Of a stretch of DNA of 64,000 nucleotides, positions 27,331 through 36,043 are shown in pieces. The DNA is from Membranihabitans marinus (GTDB lineage Bacteria > Bacteroidota > Bacteroidia > Chitinophagales > Saprospiraceae), in the NCBI RefSeq assembly GCF_021729155.1, contig NZ_JAJQYA010000010.1, forward strand, positions 62,001 to 126,000, in the 5' to 3' direction. The number at the start of each line of letters is the position of its first letter. Within the stretch, counting starts at the first letter, position 1. The notes under the pieces were generated by a model that saw only the letters and a program-made list of their open reading frames with translations, was not told where the DNA came from and did not search any database. The position numbers and the translations under genes are program-made.

Positions 27331-27771
27331 TTATTCCCGACTACTGCAATTAAACATCCATTGCACTCCGAATGGGTCGATACAACTCCCAAAATAATCG
27401 CCCCAAAACATTTCTTGTAAATCCATAGTCACTCTGCCTTCAGAGGACAATGCCTTAAACAATCGTTGGGTTTCAACCCTAGTATCGGGCTGTAAATTGA
27501 TATGTATATTATTTCCTTTATTGAGGTTAAATCCCATCGATTCGGGCGAATCAGTCCCCATGATTTTATGACAACCTAATATAGTCATTTCAACGTGCAT
27601 GACCAATTGACCATCTTCTTCTGATAAGGGAGGCATGCCCTCTTGGGGAGGAATGCTATTCATGCGCACAATTCCCTGTCCATCAAACTCAGAATTAAAT
27701 ACGGATTTATAAAAATTGAAAGCCGCCTCGGTATTGCGCTCAAAATTTAAATATGTACTTACACTTGCCAT
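27331..27771 (-). CDS. VOC-superfamily protein, PhnB/glyoxalase-like
   Basis: The 146-residue protein has the PhnB-like form of the vicinal-oxygen-chelate fold: VSTYLNFERNTEAAFNFYKSVF at the start and a C-terminal WGDYFGSCIDPFGVQWMFNC, which ends the second beta-alpha-beta module. PhnB-like proteins have been named as 3-demethylubiquinone methyltransferase-like, but most have no known reaction. It is a single gene, convergent with priA. The family is clear; the function is not. Confidence 0.85.
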   Translation of the reverse strand: MASVSTYLNFERNTEAAFNFYKSVFNSEFDGQGIVRMNSIPPQEGMPPLSEEDGQLVMHVEMTILGCHKIMGTDSPESMGFNLNKGNNIHINLQPDTRVETQRLFKALSSEGRVTMDLQEMFWGDYFGSCIDPFGVQWMFNCSSRE

Positions 27772-28246
27772 TATTATAGTATTATAAGATTAATTAAAAA
27801 ATTTCATCGCCTTTGTCTTCTTGTTTTAAAAGATTGTTTTCTCTTACTTATTTGGGGTACAATAATGATAAATCCTTTTTTTATCTAAAACTAGAATGGA
27901 TTTTCCTCTGTAAAGAGGTAAACTGCTGGTAGAATGTAACTTTTAAATCATTTTTACCTTTTAAAAATAGGTAATATTCTCTTGAATCTTCATTTCAACT
28001 GTACTTGAATTTTCCTGTATTCTCACTTCAGTTATTCAACCTTTAATGTCATTCAATATGTTTAAAAAAATCGTCAGATTATGTTTTCATAGCCATAAGG
28101 TGTTTGACTGTGATTTTGAATAATTGTTAATATGGCAAATATAGTATGTGTAATTGAATGTTTTGCGTTAAAAAAATTATCTTAGATAAGTGAAAAATCT
28201 TTTATACCTATCTCTATCTCTAGTAGTTTAAAACAAGTAAACGGTG
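27772..28246. other. Divergent intergenic region
   Basis: About 475 bp between the VOC gene and the heparinase-like gene, which diverge from here. AT-rich. It should hold two promoters but no confident TTTG / TAnnTTTG pair was seen. A short palindrome (ttatcttagataag) lies near 28178-28190. Confidence 0.35.
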
Positions 28247-30379
28247 ATGATGAAATTAATCCATTCGATTTTATATTTCTGTTCTTTTCTGTTATTGGCA
28301 TTTCAACTTGCCGCTTGCCATTCTAATAATGTATCCCTTTCTTCCGTAGAAGATTTATGGGATAGTCATCCAGAAAAAGTACGCAGCCTCATCCAAAGTA
28401 TTAATCTTTTGTCTATTCCTACAGCAGATAATTATTTGCATTCAGGGGATACCGTGATGGCTTGCCGAGAATTATTGTTGCATTTTAAAAATATGGATAG
28501 AGGTTGGATTGTTAATTCTATCGATCCTATGGATATGACTGAAGCCGTAGCCATAAGTGAAAAATTAAACCGAGACTCCGTCCTAATCCACGATATTCCC
28601 GCAAGTATCCCAAGGTTGGAAGGTGGTGGTTGGGATTGGACTTATCAAGGGCCGGATAATGATGCAGAATTTGCTTACTCACTCAATACCCAAAGTTACT
28701 TAATAGCATTGTACAAGGTTTGGTCTGTGGATCACAAAGATCATCATATTTCGGTATTCAATTCAATCGTTAAAGATTGGGCTCTTAACCACCCATTGCC
28801 TGAGGAAGGAGATTCTATTTATTTAGTCCTCAATCAAGAGGGCAATATCGATTATCGAGACATAGGAGAGGTTGAATGGAGAACCCTGGATACAGGTCGT
28901 AGATTGGGATCTTCTTGGGTGCAGTTATTTTATGCTTTTTTAGGTCATGAATCATTTGAACCATCGACTCAGTTATTGATGTTGTCCAGTATAGCTGAAC
29001 AAGCTGAATTTATTAGAAAATATCATAAATCGGGACATAATTGGACGACCATGGAGATGAATGGTTTGGCTTTGGTAGGATTGGCTATGCCAGAGTTTAA
29101 GCAAGCAGCAGAGTGGTCGGATTATGCATTGGATGTGATGTCCAAAGAAATTCAGCGGCAAGTCTATCCCGATGGTGTGCAAACAGAAATATCTAGCAAG
29201 ACACAATGGGTGGCATTGAGACGATTTGAGTCCTTGGCCAAAAATTTTCAAAGTGCAGGACGTAGTATTGATTCAAATTATATGGTTAGGATTGGTGAAA
29301 TGTACGATTATTTGGCTTTTACCCTTCGCCCCGACGGTCATCAACCCCTGAACAATGATTCGGATCGAGACAACTTAAGAGATCGTCTCCAAGTGGCTTC
29401 TGATAAATTTAATCGATCCGATTGGCAGTATGTCATCAGCAATGGGAGCTCTGGAACACTGCCTCAACATCCTCTGAGTTATACTTATCCATGGGCAGGC
29501 ATACAAATCCACCGCAGTGGGTGGGACTCCGATGCCAGTTGGGCATTTTTTGATTTGGGGCCTTATGGCACTGGTCATCAGCACCGGGATATGTTGCATC
29601 TTTCCATAGCTGACTTTGGACAGGATTTATTGGTCGATGGGGGGCGATTTACCCATAAAGATTATTTTAGTTTCGATCCAACCATAGAAAGGGGATATTT
29701 TCGTAGTTCGTGGTCACATAATGTGATATTGGTCGATCATCGAGGTCAGAATGCCGGTCCATTGAAGGCAGAAAAACCGCTCAAGGAAGGACTGGACTAT
29801 ATCCATGCTGAGGGTTTTGATACCGGTATAGGTCGATTTGTGAATGGTTATACCGATGTGGATGGAGAAGTCATTCACACTAGATCAGTGACTTATTTAA
29901 AGGATCATCATTGGTTGGTGGTAGATCAAATTGAAACCGATAAGCCGAGAGATATAACTGCTCTATGGCATTTGGCACCGGATCTAGAAGTCGTTATTGA
30001 GGATGAAAATGTAAAAACAAAGAACATGGAGAGAGCCAATATTGAAATTCATCCCTTGTCAGATTCTCCATGGACATTAAAATTGGTTCAAGGGCAGAGT
30101 GAACCACATCTCCAGGGTTGGTACAGCGCTGAATATGGAGTGAAATTAGCGAATCCAACAATCGAATACCATAAGCATATTCAAAAAACATCGATATTTG
30201 CCTGGCTTATTACTGCAAAGGAAGGATTGATAGAAGATCAAAATATTCAATTTCGTCAGACGAACAACTTCTTAATTTTGGAATATACAGACATCAATAA
30301 TGATGTTAAAAGTATTATTTACCCCTTAAATCATAATTTAAGAGATATTGTAGTAAGGCGTCAAATCAATAGTTTTTAA
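28247..30379 (+). CDS. Heparinase II/III-family polysaccharide lyase, lipoprotein
   Basis: The 710-residue lipoprotein (lipobox QLAAC) has an N-terminal (alpha/alpha) toroid (about residues 60-390; NWTTMEMNGLALVGLAMPEF) and a C-terminal beta-sandwich of the Hepar_II_III type (about 400-640). A conserved region there reads GTGHQHRDMLHLSIADFG, then DGGRFTHKDY and WSHNVILVDHRGQ. Such enzymes cleave uronate-containing polysaccharides by beta-elimination. The substrate (heparan-like glycan, alginate or another) cannot be decided by eye. It is not in a PUL: upstream is a VOC gene and downstream, 12 bp away, a convergent FMN oxidase. A GTG at 28244 and an ATG at 28250 are alternative starts. Confidence 0.83.
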   Translation: MMKLIHSILYFCSFLLLAFQLAACHSNNVSLSSVEDLWDSHPEKVRSLIQSINLLSIPTADNYLHSGDTVMACRELLLHFKNMDRGWIVNSIDPMDMTEAVAISEKLNRDSVLIHDIPASIPRLEGGGWDWTYQGPDNDAEFAYSLNTQSYLIALYKVWSVDHKDHHISVFNSIVKDWALNHPLPEEGDSIYLVLNQEGNIDYRDIGEVEWRTLDTGRRLGSSWVQLFYAFLGHESFEPSTQLLMLSSIAEQAEFIRKYHKSGHNWTTMEMNGLALVGLAMPEFKQAAEWSDYALDVMSKEIQRQVYPDGVQTEISSKTQWVALRRFESLAKNFQSAGRSIDSNYMVRIGEMYDYLAFTLRPDGHQPLNNDSDRDNLRDRLQVASDKFNRSDWQYVISNGSSGTLPQHPLSYTYPWAGIQIHRSGWDSDASWAFFDLGPYGTGHQHRDMLHLSIADFGQDLLVDGGRFTHKDYFSFDPTIERGYFRSSWSHNVILVDHRGQNAGPLKAEKPLKEGLDYIHAEGFDTGIGRFVNGYTDVDGEVIHTRSVTYLKDHHWLVVDQIETDKPRDITALWHLAPDLEVVIEDENVKTKNMERANIEIHPLSDSPWTLKLVQGQSEPHLQGWYSAEYGVKLANPTIEYHKHIQKTSIFAWLITAKEGLIEDQNIQFRQTNNFLILEYTDINNDVKSIIYPLNHNLRDIVVRRQINSF

Positions 30380-30391
30380 TTATAAACGCAT

Positions 30392-31657
30392 TTAGTATAA
30401 AACATCGGAATTAATTTCTTTAATAGAAGATATACCCATAAGGGACATTTGTAATTCTAATTCGGCCAAATAATGTCTAAATAGGGTCTCGACCCCAGTT
30501 TCTCCCGCTATGGCTAAGGCATATACATAGGGGCGTCCAACCAATACTGCATCTGCGCCCAAAGCCAATGCTTTGATCACGTCAGCTCCACTGCGAATTC
30601 CACTGTCGAATAAGATAGACATATGTCCGCTATATTCTTGAGCAATCGATCGTAGACAGTGAATAGCTGCGACACCTCCATCTATTTGTCTTCCCCCGTG
30701 GTTGGATACGATAACACCATCTACTCCAGATTGCTCCGCCATATGCACATCTTCTAGGGTTTGAACACCTTTGACAACAATGGGTAGATTGGTCATTTTT
30801 CTTAATCTAATCAGATCCCCCCATTTCAATTCTGGGCGCATGTAGATATTGGTAAAGGTACGTACAGCGGTAAGTGCTCGACCTGTGATTAAATTTGATC
30901 TAAAGGAACCTGGATATTTATTGCACAGTCGTATTAGGTTGCACAATCCAGAAAAACTGATTGTATTCTTGCCCTCATCTTGCAAATTGTCGTTGTTCAT
31001 GTTTTGATTCACTAAATATTGAAATACTGGATCTGAATAATAATGCGCCAATCCCAAACCTCTTAAGAAGGGAAGGTAGCCCAACTCAAGGTCTCTAGGC
31101 CGCCATCCCAGTCTAGTAGTGTCTAAGGTTACTACTATGGCATCACATTTACAGGATTCTGCTCGACTGAGGAAACTCTGTACCAGTTCATCTGATTTAC
31201 TCCAATACAACTGAAACCAACGCGGGCTGTCATCCATAACTGCTGCACATTTTTCCATAGAAAATGAAGCTTGACTGGAAAAGATCATTGGAGTTTTCAT
31301 GGTTTTACAAGCTTTGGCTACTCCGATATCTGCTGATGGATGTGCCATTTCCAGTACTCCAATGGGAGCGGCTAAAATAGGACTTGCATATTTATGTCCC
31401 AATATCGATACTTCGAGGTTGATATTACTAGAGGCCTTCATCATAGATGCTTTGAGGGGGTATTTTTCAAACCCTTTTTCGTTTGCCCTAATGGTTCGGC
31501 CTTGACCAGCACCTCCGTCGATATAGGCAAACTGTTCTGCTGTTAGTTTTGCTTGGGCTTGGCTTTTTAAATGTGTATAGTGAAGGGGAATGGGAGGTTT
31601 TTTACCCATCATGCCATTAGTAAAAATCTGTCTTTGGGTTTGAGTGCCATAATTCAT
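30392..31657 (-). CDS. FMN-dependent alpha-hydroxy-acid oxidizing protein (lactate 2-monooxygenase-like)
   Basis: TIM-barrel flavoenzyme oxidising L-lactate or a related 2-hydroxy acid. The 421-residue product carries FAYIDGGAGQGRTIRAN near residue 43, IFSSQASFSMEKCA, QLYWSKSDELVQSF, VVKGVQTLEDVHMAE, the catalytic-His signature VSNHGGRQIDGG, and the FMN-phosphate site FDSGIRSGADVIKALALGAD. The N-terminal extension (YGTQTQRQIFTNGM) resembles lactate 2-monooxygenase more than glycolate oxidase. It is a soluble cytoplasmic enzyme, convergent with the lyase gene 12 bp away. The family is certain; the exact substrate and whether it acts as oxidase or monooxygenase are not. Confidence 0.9.
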   Translation of the reverse strand: MNYGTQTQRQIFTNGMMGKKPPIPLHYTHLKSQAQAKLTAEQFAYIDGGAGQGRTIRANEKGFEKYPLKASMMKASSNINLEVSILGHKYASPILAAPIGVLEMAHPSADIGVAKACKTMKTPMIFSSQASFSMEKCAAVMDDSPRWFQLYWSKSDELVQSFLSRAESCKCDAIVVTLDTTRLGWRPRDLELGYLPFLRGLGLAHYYSDPVFQYLVNQNMNNDNLQDEGKNTISFSGLCNLIRLCNKYPGSFRSNLITGRALTAVRTFTNIYMRPELKWGDLIRLRKMTNLPIVVKGVQTLEDVHMAEQSGVDGVIVSNHGGRQIDGGVAAIHCLRSIAQEYSGHMSILFDSGIRSGADVIKALALGADAVLVGRPYVYALAIAGETGVETLFRHYLAELELQMSLMGISSIKEINSDVLY

Positions 31658-32307
31658 AAATGATCGATATTTTGGGTTTGTTAATCAATGTATAGCGAAA
31701 AAAGCCAACGCTGGGATTTTCGCTAGTAAATACATGGTTTACAATCTATATTGGATTGCTATCAAATATATGTTTTTGTGGCAGAGTCTATCACATCCAT
31801 TAAACCCCGTGAAAATCATTTCAATGATAGGTTTAAACACATAGTGTAGACTTGATCAATTATGGTATTAAGTGATCATAATACAAGACAATTTTGATAG
31901 TAAGTGAGCTGCGTCAATTTACAAAATTGTTCTGATTTTTTAAGTTATTTGGGGCAAATAAATGTAAAGTTATGTGAAAATATTAAACTTATTAAATATT
32001 GGTAAGTATAGATGTTTAAAAATAGATTAATAATTTAATTGTTTGAGGGTTTTAATGATTTAACAGGGGAGGTGTGCGTTTAGATTTTTTAATTTATAAA
32101 TGTATATTTGACAATAATTAAATAGGATGCCAAATTAAATATCATTGCAATAATTCGAATATTGAGTTCGGAGGGCTAGGTAATCCCATATGGATTTGGT
32201 ATAATCCCAAAAACAAAAACCTCCAATAGTCATGACTATTAGAGGTTTTTGTTTTAATATGTGTTCTGTGATCGATTATAGCATCGATTACAGAAGCGGA
32301 TCAATCC
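31658..32307. other. Gene-free AT-rich stretch, about 650 bp
   Basis: No coding frame found. The left half should carry the promoter of the FMN oxidase gene, which reads away to the left. The right end holds the strong hairpin listed separately. The half-site GGATTTGGTATAA near 32192-32204 echoes repeat family A. Confidence 0.4.
32213..32252 (-). terminator. Strong bidirectional-type terminator hairpin
   Basis: An 11-bp outer stem (acaaaaacctc / gaggtttttgt) and an 8-bp inner perfect palindrome (aatagtca / tgactatt) are separated by a single mismatch. A-rich sequence lies on the left and T-rich on the right, so it can end transcription in either direction. It lies 55 bp beyond the stop of the PqaA-family gene. 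Confidence 0.75.
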
Positions 32308-33786
32308 TTACTTAATTGTACCTTTTGGTGTTTCACTTTCATAGGGCGGAAAAGGATATACATCTGGGGTTACCACAATTCCTGTCGATAGTTTCAATGG
32401 AACTTCATCGAGAATCCCGGGATAGGTTAATTCTACATAGAATGCCGTCCATCCTTTGTCTGGGGCTGGAACTTCGATGGTGTATTTTCCATTGGCGGCA
32501 AGTGGAATATCTTCAGCAGTATACGATCTTCCGATTTCACCTACTTGAAAATTTCTTGCATTGGGATTATTTGCCTGCCAAACTTGCATGGCAAGAGGGG
32601 GCGTGTCGGCATCGGTTTCGATAATTATTTTGCCGTTTTTCACCTTCCAGTCAAATTCTGGTCTGGCATGATCCATTAATATCATTTGATAAAAGGCTGC
32701 CAAAGTATAGACAATATCGGTTCCTTTCATTGAATGCTCTGAATTGGGTACATAGCGCAAGTGTTTTTCCCCTTTCAGTTCATTCCAGTAAAATTGCCAT
32801 GAATCCGGTAGGAAAAACTGGTCTCCACTGGCGCTCAATATCATTTTGGGCATGGTCAATTGATCGATAAATGAAAAAGGCTCCGTCTTTTCTGTAAGCC
32901 TTTTGTATTCTTCAGAATTTTGCCAATCCATAACCCCTTCCACTTTGTAATCGTGAATGGCATCGGCCCATCTACCATATGCTCTCCAATGGTGTTCGAA
33001 AGAAGGTATCATATTCAACATGTCGATTACTATAGGGGCGATAGCTACTACTCTCTTGTCAACTGCTCCGGTAGTCCAAGTCGTCCAGCCACGCTTTGAT
33101 GCACCAGCAACAACAAATTTTTCAACTTTTTTTAATTCAGCTCTTTTTTCTGTAAAATCTGAGATGACGTCCATGGCTCGTACGGCTGCCTTCGTCATTG
33201 GAAATCTGGCCAACCATTCGTTGTCGGCATCCACAGCCCCACCTTCTAAATATTTCCTCCAAGTATAGGCAATCAATTCGTCTTCCACACGTGGACCATA
33301 ATCGTCACCTATAAATACAGAAGGTTGATTGGGCACATTGTGTAGTTGAGTGACCACACTTTGCGTACCCATGGCTATTTGTAACATTTGTTTGTCTGGA
33401 GAACTGGGTTGTTTGGTTTTATGGCTTCCACCATTGATAAACAACATTCCAGTATTAAAAGCAGCACCATCTGGTACAACCATGGTCATCCAATGCCACC
33501 ATATCGGTCTCTCTACTTCGGCTTCAGTCAACCACTTTTGAGAGATCATTTTAAATACATATGTAGTATATCCTTCACCCTTGATCTCATCGACCAAATC
33601 ATATTTAAAGGCATCATCCTTTGTGTATACATATTCCGACAAATCGTTGATGAAATCATTTGAACCCGCCGGCTGATTTGTAGTCTGAGTGGCGGTAGCA
33701 CTTTGTTTGGGGGAACAGCCTTGCCAAAATACACTAAAGAGTAAAATGGTTAATCCCAATAAAGGACTAAATTTAGGTCGTATCAT
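32308..33786 (-). CDS. PhoPQ-activated pathogenicity-related (PqaA-type, PF10142) lipoprotein
   Basis: The 492-residue lipoprotein (lipobox FWQGC, Cys 24) belongs to the PqaA family, an alpha/beta-hydrolase-like group. Conserved features are WWHWMTMVVPD, AYTWRKYLEGG, FPMTKAAVRAMD and a likely nucleophile elbow VVAGASKRGWTTW (near residue 227), followed by PKMILSASGDQFFLPD and NSEHSMKGTD for the acid and His. The family is named after a Salmonella gene induced by PhoPQ and linked to antimicrobial-peptide resistance; the substrate is not known. It is 33 bp downstream of the ceramidase-like gene and probably in the same operon, so the pair may process lipids or acyl-amides at the cell surface. 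Confidence 0.85.
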   Translation of the reverse strand: MIRPKFSPLLGLTILLFSVFWQGCSPKQSATATQTTNQPAGSNDFINDLSEYVYTKDDAFKYDLVDEIKGEGYTTYVFKMISQKWLTEAEVERPIWWHWMTMVVPDGAAFNTGMLFINGGSHKTKQPSSPDKQMLQIAMGTQSVVTQLHNVPNQPSVFIGDDYGPRVEDELIAYTWRKYLEGGAVDADNEWLARFPMTKAAVRAMDVISDFTEKRAELKKVEKFVVAGASKRGWTTWTTGAVDKRVVAIAPIVIDMLNMIPSFEHHWRAYGRWADAIHDYKVEGVMDWQNSEEYKRLTEKTEPFSFIDQLTMPKMILSASGDQFFLPDSWQFYWNELKGEKHLRYVPNSEHSMKGTDIVYTLAAFYQMILMDHARPEFDWKVKNGKIIIETDADTPPLAMQVWQANNPNARNFQVGEIGRSYTAEDIPLAANGKYTIEVPAPDKGWTAFYVELTYPGILDEVPLKLSTGIVVTPDVYPFPPYESETPKGTIK

Positions 33787-33819
33787 GTTGGTTAGTTTAT
33801 AAAGTTTAGATAAATAATA

Positions 33820-35370
33820 CTATAGTTTTTCAATTAATTCGGATAAAGCATCGTATAAAATCGGTGCGGTTTCTGGCCCTAATGAATTTTCTTCTCCATA
33901 AGAATCACTATCGTCTAAATACAGCCAAGGCTCCACTTCGTCCCATTCGCTCTTGGGGATGATGTAGCCGATTTCATCATTGGACAAGCCTAGATAAAAG
34001 GTGTAAGTCTGTTTGATTTTGGTTTTAAGCGCAGGAACTTCAACTGGAGAGATATCGAAATCTTGTCCTGGAGGACTTTCAATTCCTCCGTATAAAATCT
34101 CTGGATATAATTCTCCTGGAATGCTTATAAATGCGGCTGGCCCAATAGAAAAAGCTGCTACTTCGCTCCTAGTTTGGAACCATTTCGATGTACCTCTTTC
34201 CAAAAGTCCAATGGCTGAAGCAATCCTAAAATTGCGGTTGGCAATAGGTAAATAAAGAGAGCGGGCTTCGAGATGGATGGGGCTTACTCGACTTAATGTG
34301 TCTTCTGTACTCAAAGCGGCCATACCCAACATGGCGATTTGTTCGCCCAATGTTCTGGTTTTTTCAAAAGACGGTTCAGAAAGTACGGTATCTCTGATCG
34401 GATCGTTGAATGGGAGGCTGGGGTGGGGAGCCATTAGCCCACCGACGGCACCATTAAAAAAGATGGCAGTACCTCCTATACCGGCTTGAATCAACTGACC
34501 ATTGTCATATATTCCGTTTTCTAGACTTTCTCTAATGTAATGAGGAAAATCAGAACTGATTAATAAATTTTTACTCCATAGGGTTTCTGGATGGTTGGCC
34601 CAATTGATGATGCTGCCCAATGTGGTATCGGTTACGGCATCCAATACTTGCATTACGTGGACGCCAGTGGCTTTTACAATGGGTTTCCTTGTATCCTTGA
34701 TTAAAATAGAATCTCTTCCCGTAAGGTCTTGACCTAGGATGATTTTGGCAGGACGAATGGCCTTTATGGCCATAGCGATGGATTCTTTAACCTGTGCTTT
34801 GACATAGGCCATGTGGTCAGGGTCTACACCTGAATGAAAGATGTCTGGTCCCCACATTCCGATGAGGTCATTGCTTTCGTGGGTATGGGTGGAAGCGATC
34901 AGGACATAGTCTATGTCCCATTCGCTGGGTATGCTCTGACGAATATCTACTACGTCGGCATACATGTATCCCACTGCATCTAAGGATACCATGGCTACTC
35001 TGGATTCACCGTCATCGACCAACATCGTCCTTGCCCATACATCGTCATGAACACCATTGGCCGGCTTGTTGTTACTAAATCCGGCAATCCATACAGCATC
35101 AAATTCACCGTTGTTGTTGACATCATTGTAAACTTCCCCTTCGTCAAATCTTGCATTGCCGTTGGCATCTTCCCAAGTATCGATAATCGTAGGTGTAATC
35201 TTTGTCTTGCCGAATCCAATTTGTAAATCCACTTCCTTCACATCCTGTTTCAGCGTTATATTTACCTCATAGCCGGGATGCCTGTCTCTCATATTATGTT
35301 TGGCCCAAAACAATAGGGCAATCACAGCTATCAACAAGACGATGCTCAATCGCAGTATCCATTTTTTCAT
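33820..35370 (-). CDS. Neutral-ceramidase-like (PF04734) membrane-anchored hydrolase
   Basis: The ATG at 35370 gives 516 residues with an N-terminal membrane anchor (about 4-24). The neutral/alkaline ceramidase N-terminal fold follows: LQIGFGKTKITP near 49, the metal-binding HTH in IASTHTHESNDLIGMWG, and a central FFNGAVGGLMAPH. An EF-hand-like calcium loop (DANGNARFDEGE, 68-79) and a second DxNxNxxFD motif (83-91) are inserted near the start. The Ser that acts as nucleophile in Pseudomonas ceramidase (within NAGNLSPN) has no obvious counterpart in NGAVGGLM, so true ceramidase activity is doubtful. A TTG 63 bp upstream is a weaker start. It is co-transcribed with the PqaA-family gene. Confidence 0.78.
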   Translation of the reverse strand: MKKWILRLSIVLLIAVIALLFWAKHNMRDRHPGYEVNITLKQDVKEVDLQIGFGKTKITPTIIDTWEDANGNARFDEGEVYNDVNNNGEFDAVWIAGFSNNKPANGVHDDVWARTMLVDDGESRVAMVSLDAVGYMYADVVDIRQSIPSEWDIDYVLIASTHTHESNDLIGMWGPDIFHSGVDPDHMAYVKAQVKESIAMAIKAIRPAKIILGQDLTGRDSILIKDTRKPIVKATGVHVMQVLDAVTDTTLGSIINWANHPETLWSKNLLISSDFPHYIRESLENGIYDNGQLIQAGIGGTAIFFNGAVGGLMAPHPSLPFNDPIRDTVLSEPSFEKTRTLGEQIAMLGMAALSTEDTLSRVSPIHLEARSLYLPIANRNFRIASAIGLLERGTSKWFQTRSEVAAFSIGPAAFISIPGELYPEILYGGIESPPGQDFDISPVEVPALKTKIKQTYTFYLGLSNDEIGYIIPKSEWDEVEPWLYLDDSDSYGEENSLGPETAPILYDALSELIEKL

Positions 35371-35700
35371 AGTCTCAATTAGGTGTTTATACTTTGGCCT
35401 AAGATATTCAACAATTGACTTAAAGTCAAACAATTTTTAGATAAAATTTAAAATTAACCATGAATAAACATAGAGGTTGGGATTTTTGAGGCAAATCTAG
35501 TATCTAACTGGCCTTAGTCCAATAAGATATGGTAAATTATTAGATGAGGTCTTGATTTTAATAGATTTCTGATTTTCTCATTTTGCTATTTAAGTTTTAG
35601 CAATTAGGCAAGGAAATTGAATTCGACTATTTTAATCGTAACTATGCGCGTCTGAGACAAGAAGTAATTTTCGATGCTATATGTGTAAAAACAATATCTT
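35371..35700. other. Gene-free stretch, 330 bp
   Basis: AT-rich DNA between the start of the ceramidase-like gene and the MITE-like repeat. It should contain the promoter for the ceramidase-like/PqaA operon. No specific motif was recognised. Confidence 0.35.
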
Positions 35701-35861
35701 ATACGAATTACATTTTATAATGACGGAAAAGATTTCGAGAATATTTGAAGTTTGACGAGGCTAAAAACACAGGCATAGCCGTAGCTACGGCGAGTATTTT
35801 AAACGAAGTAAAACTTCTAATAAATCGAAAGATTACCGTTAATTATAAATGTAATTCGTAT
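35701..35861. repeat. MITE-like palindromic element with 14-bp terminal inverted repeats (repeat family B, full copy)
   Basis: The ends are perfect 14-bp inverted repeats (atacgaattacatt at 35701-35714, aatgtaattcgtat at 35848-35861). Further inward the arms stay partly complementary (gacggaaaagatttcga versus tcgaaagattaccgt; gaagttt versus aaacttc). The centre is the perfect palindrome gccgtagctacggc (35778-35791). The whole 161 bp can fold into one long imperfect hairpin. It has no coding capacity. Partial copies of its ends occur at 36972-37007, 37484-37518 and 42284-42309. Confidence 0.75.
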
Positions 35862-36043
35862 TAGTCCAACTTTTGTAAATTCACTCCGAATACATGAGGG
35901 TCTATTTCAAAATAAATATTGTGGAGAATCCCTTGCCCGTTTACTTGAGTTATATATCCAACATAAGTTGCCATTACCTCTATTATTTCAGATGAGAAAA
36001 TAGACTGTGTTTTTATAATCCAATTTTGCCTATTAGCATTCAT
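35861..36043 (-). CDS. Possible small hypothetical protein (60 aa), doubtful
   Basis: A 60-codon frame that starts with ATG directly after the TAG of the beta-lactamase gene, with no intervening bases. It ends at the edge of the MITE-like repeat, so its stop codon comes from the junction. The product (MNANRQNWIIKTQ..., IEVMATYVGYITQVNGQG) has no recognised motif. It may be a gene truncated by insertion of the repeat, a coupled small protein or chance. Confidence 0.3.
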   Translation of the reverse strand: MNANRQNWIIKTQSIFSSEIIEVMATYVGYITQVNGQGILHNIYFEIDPHVFGVNLQKLD

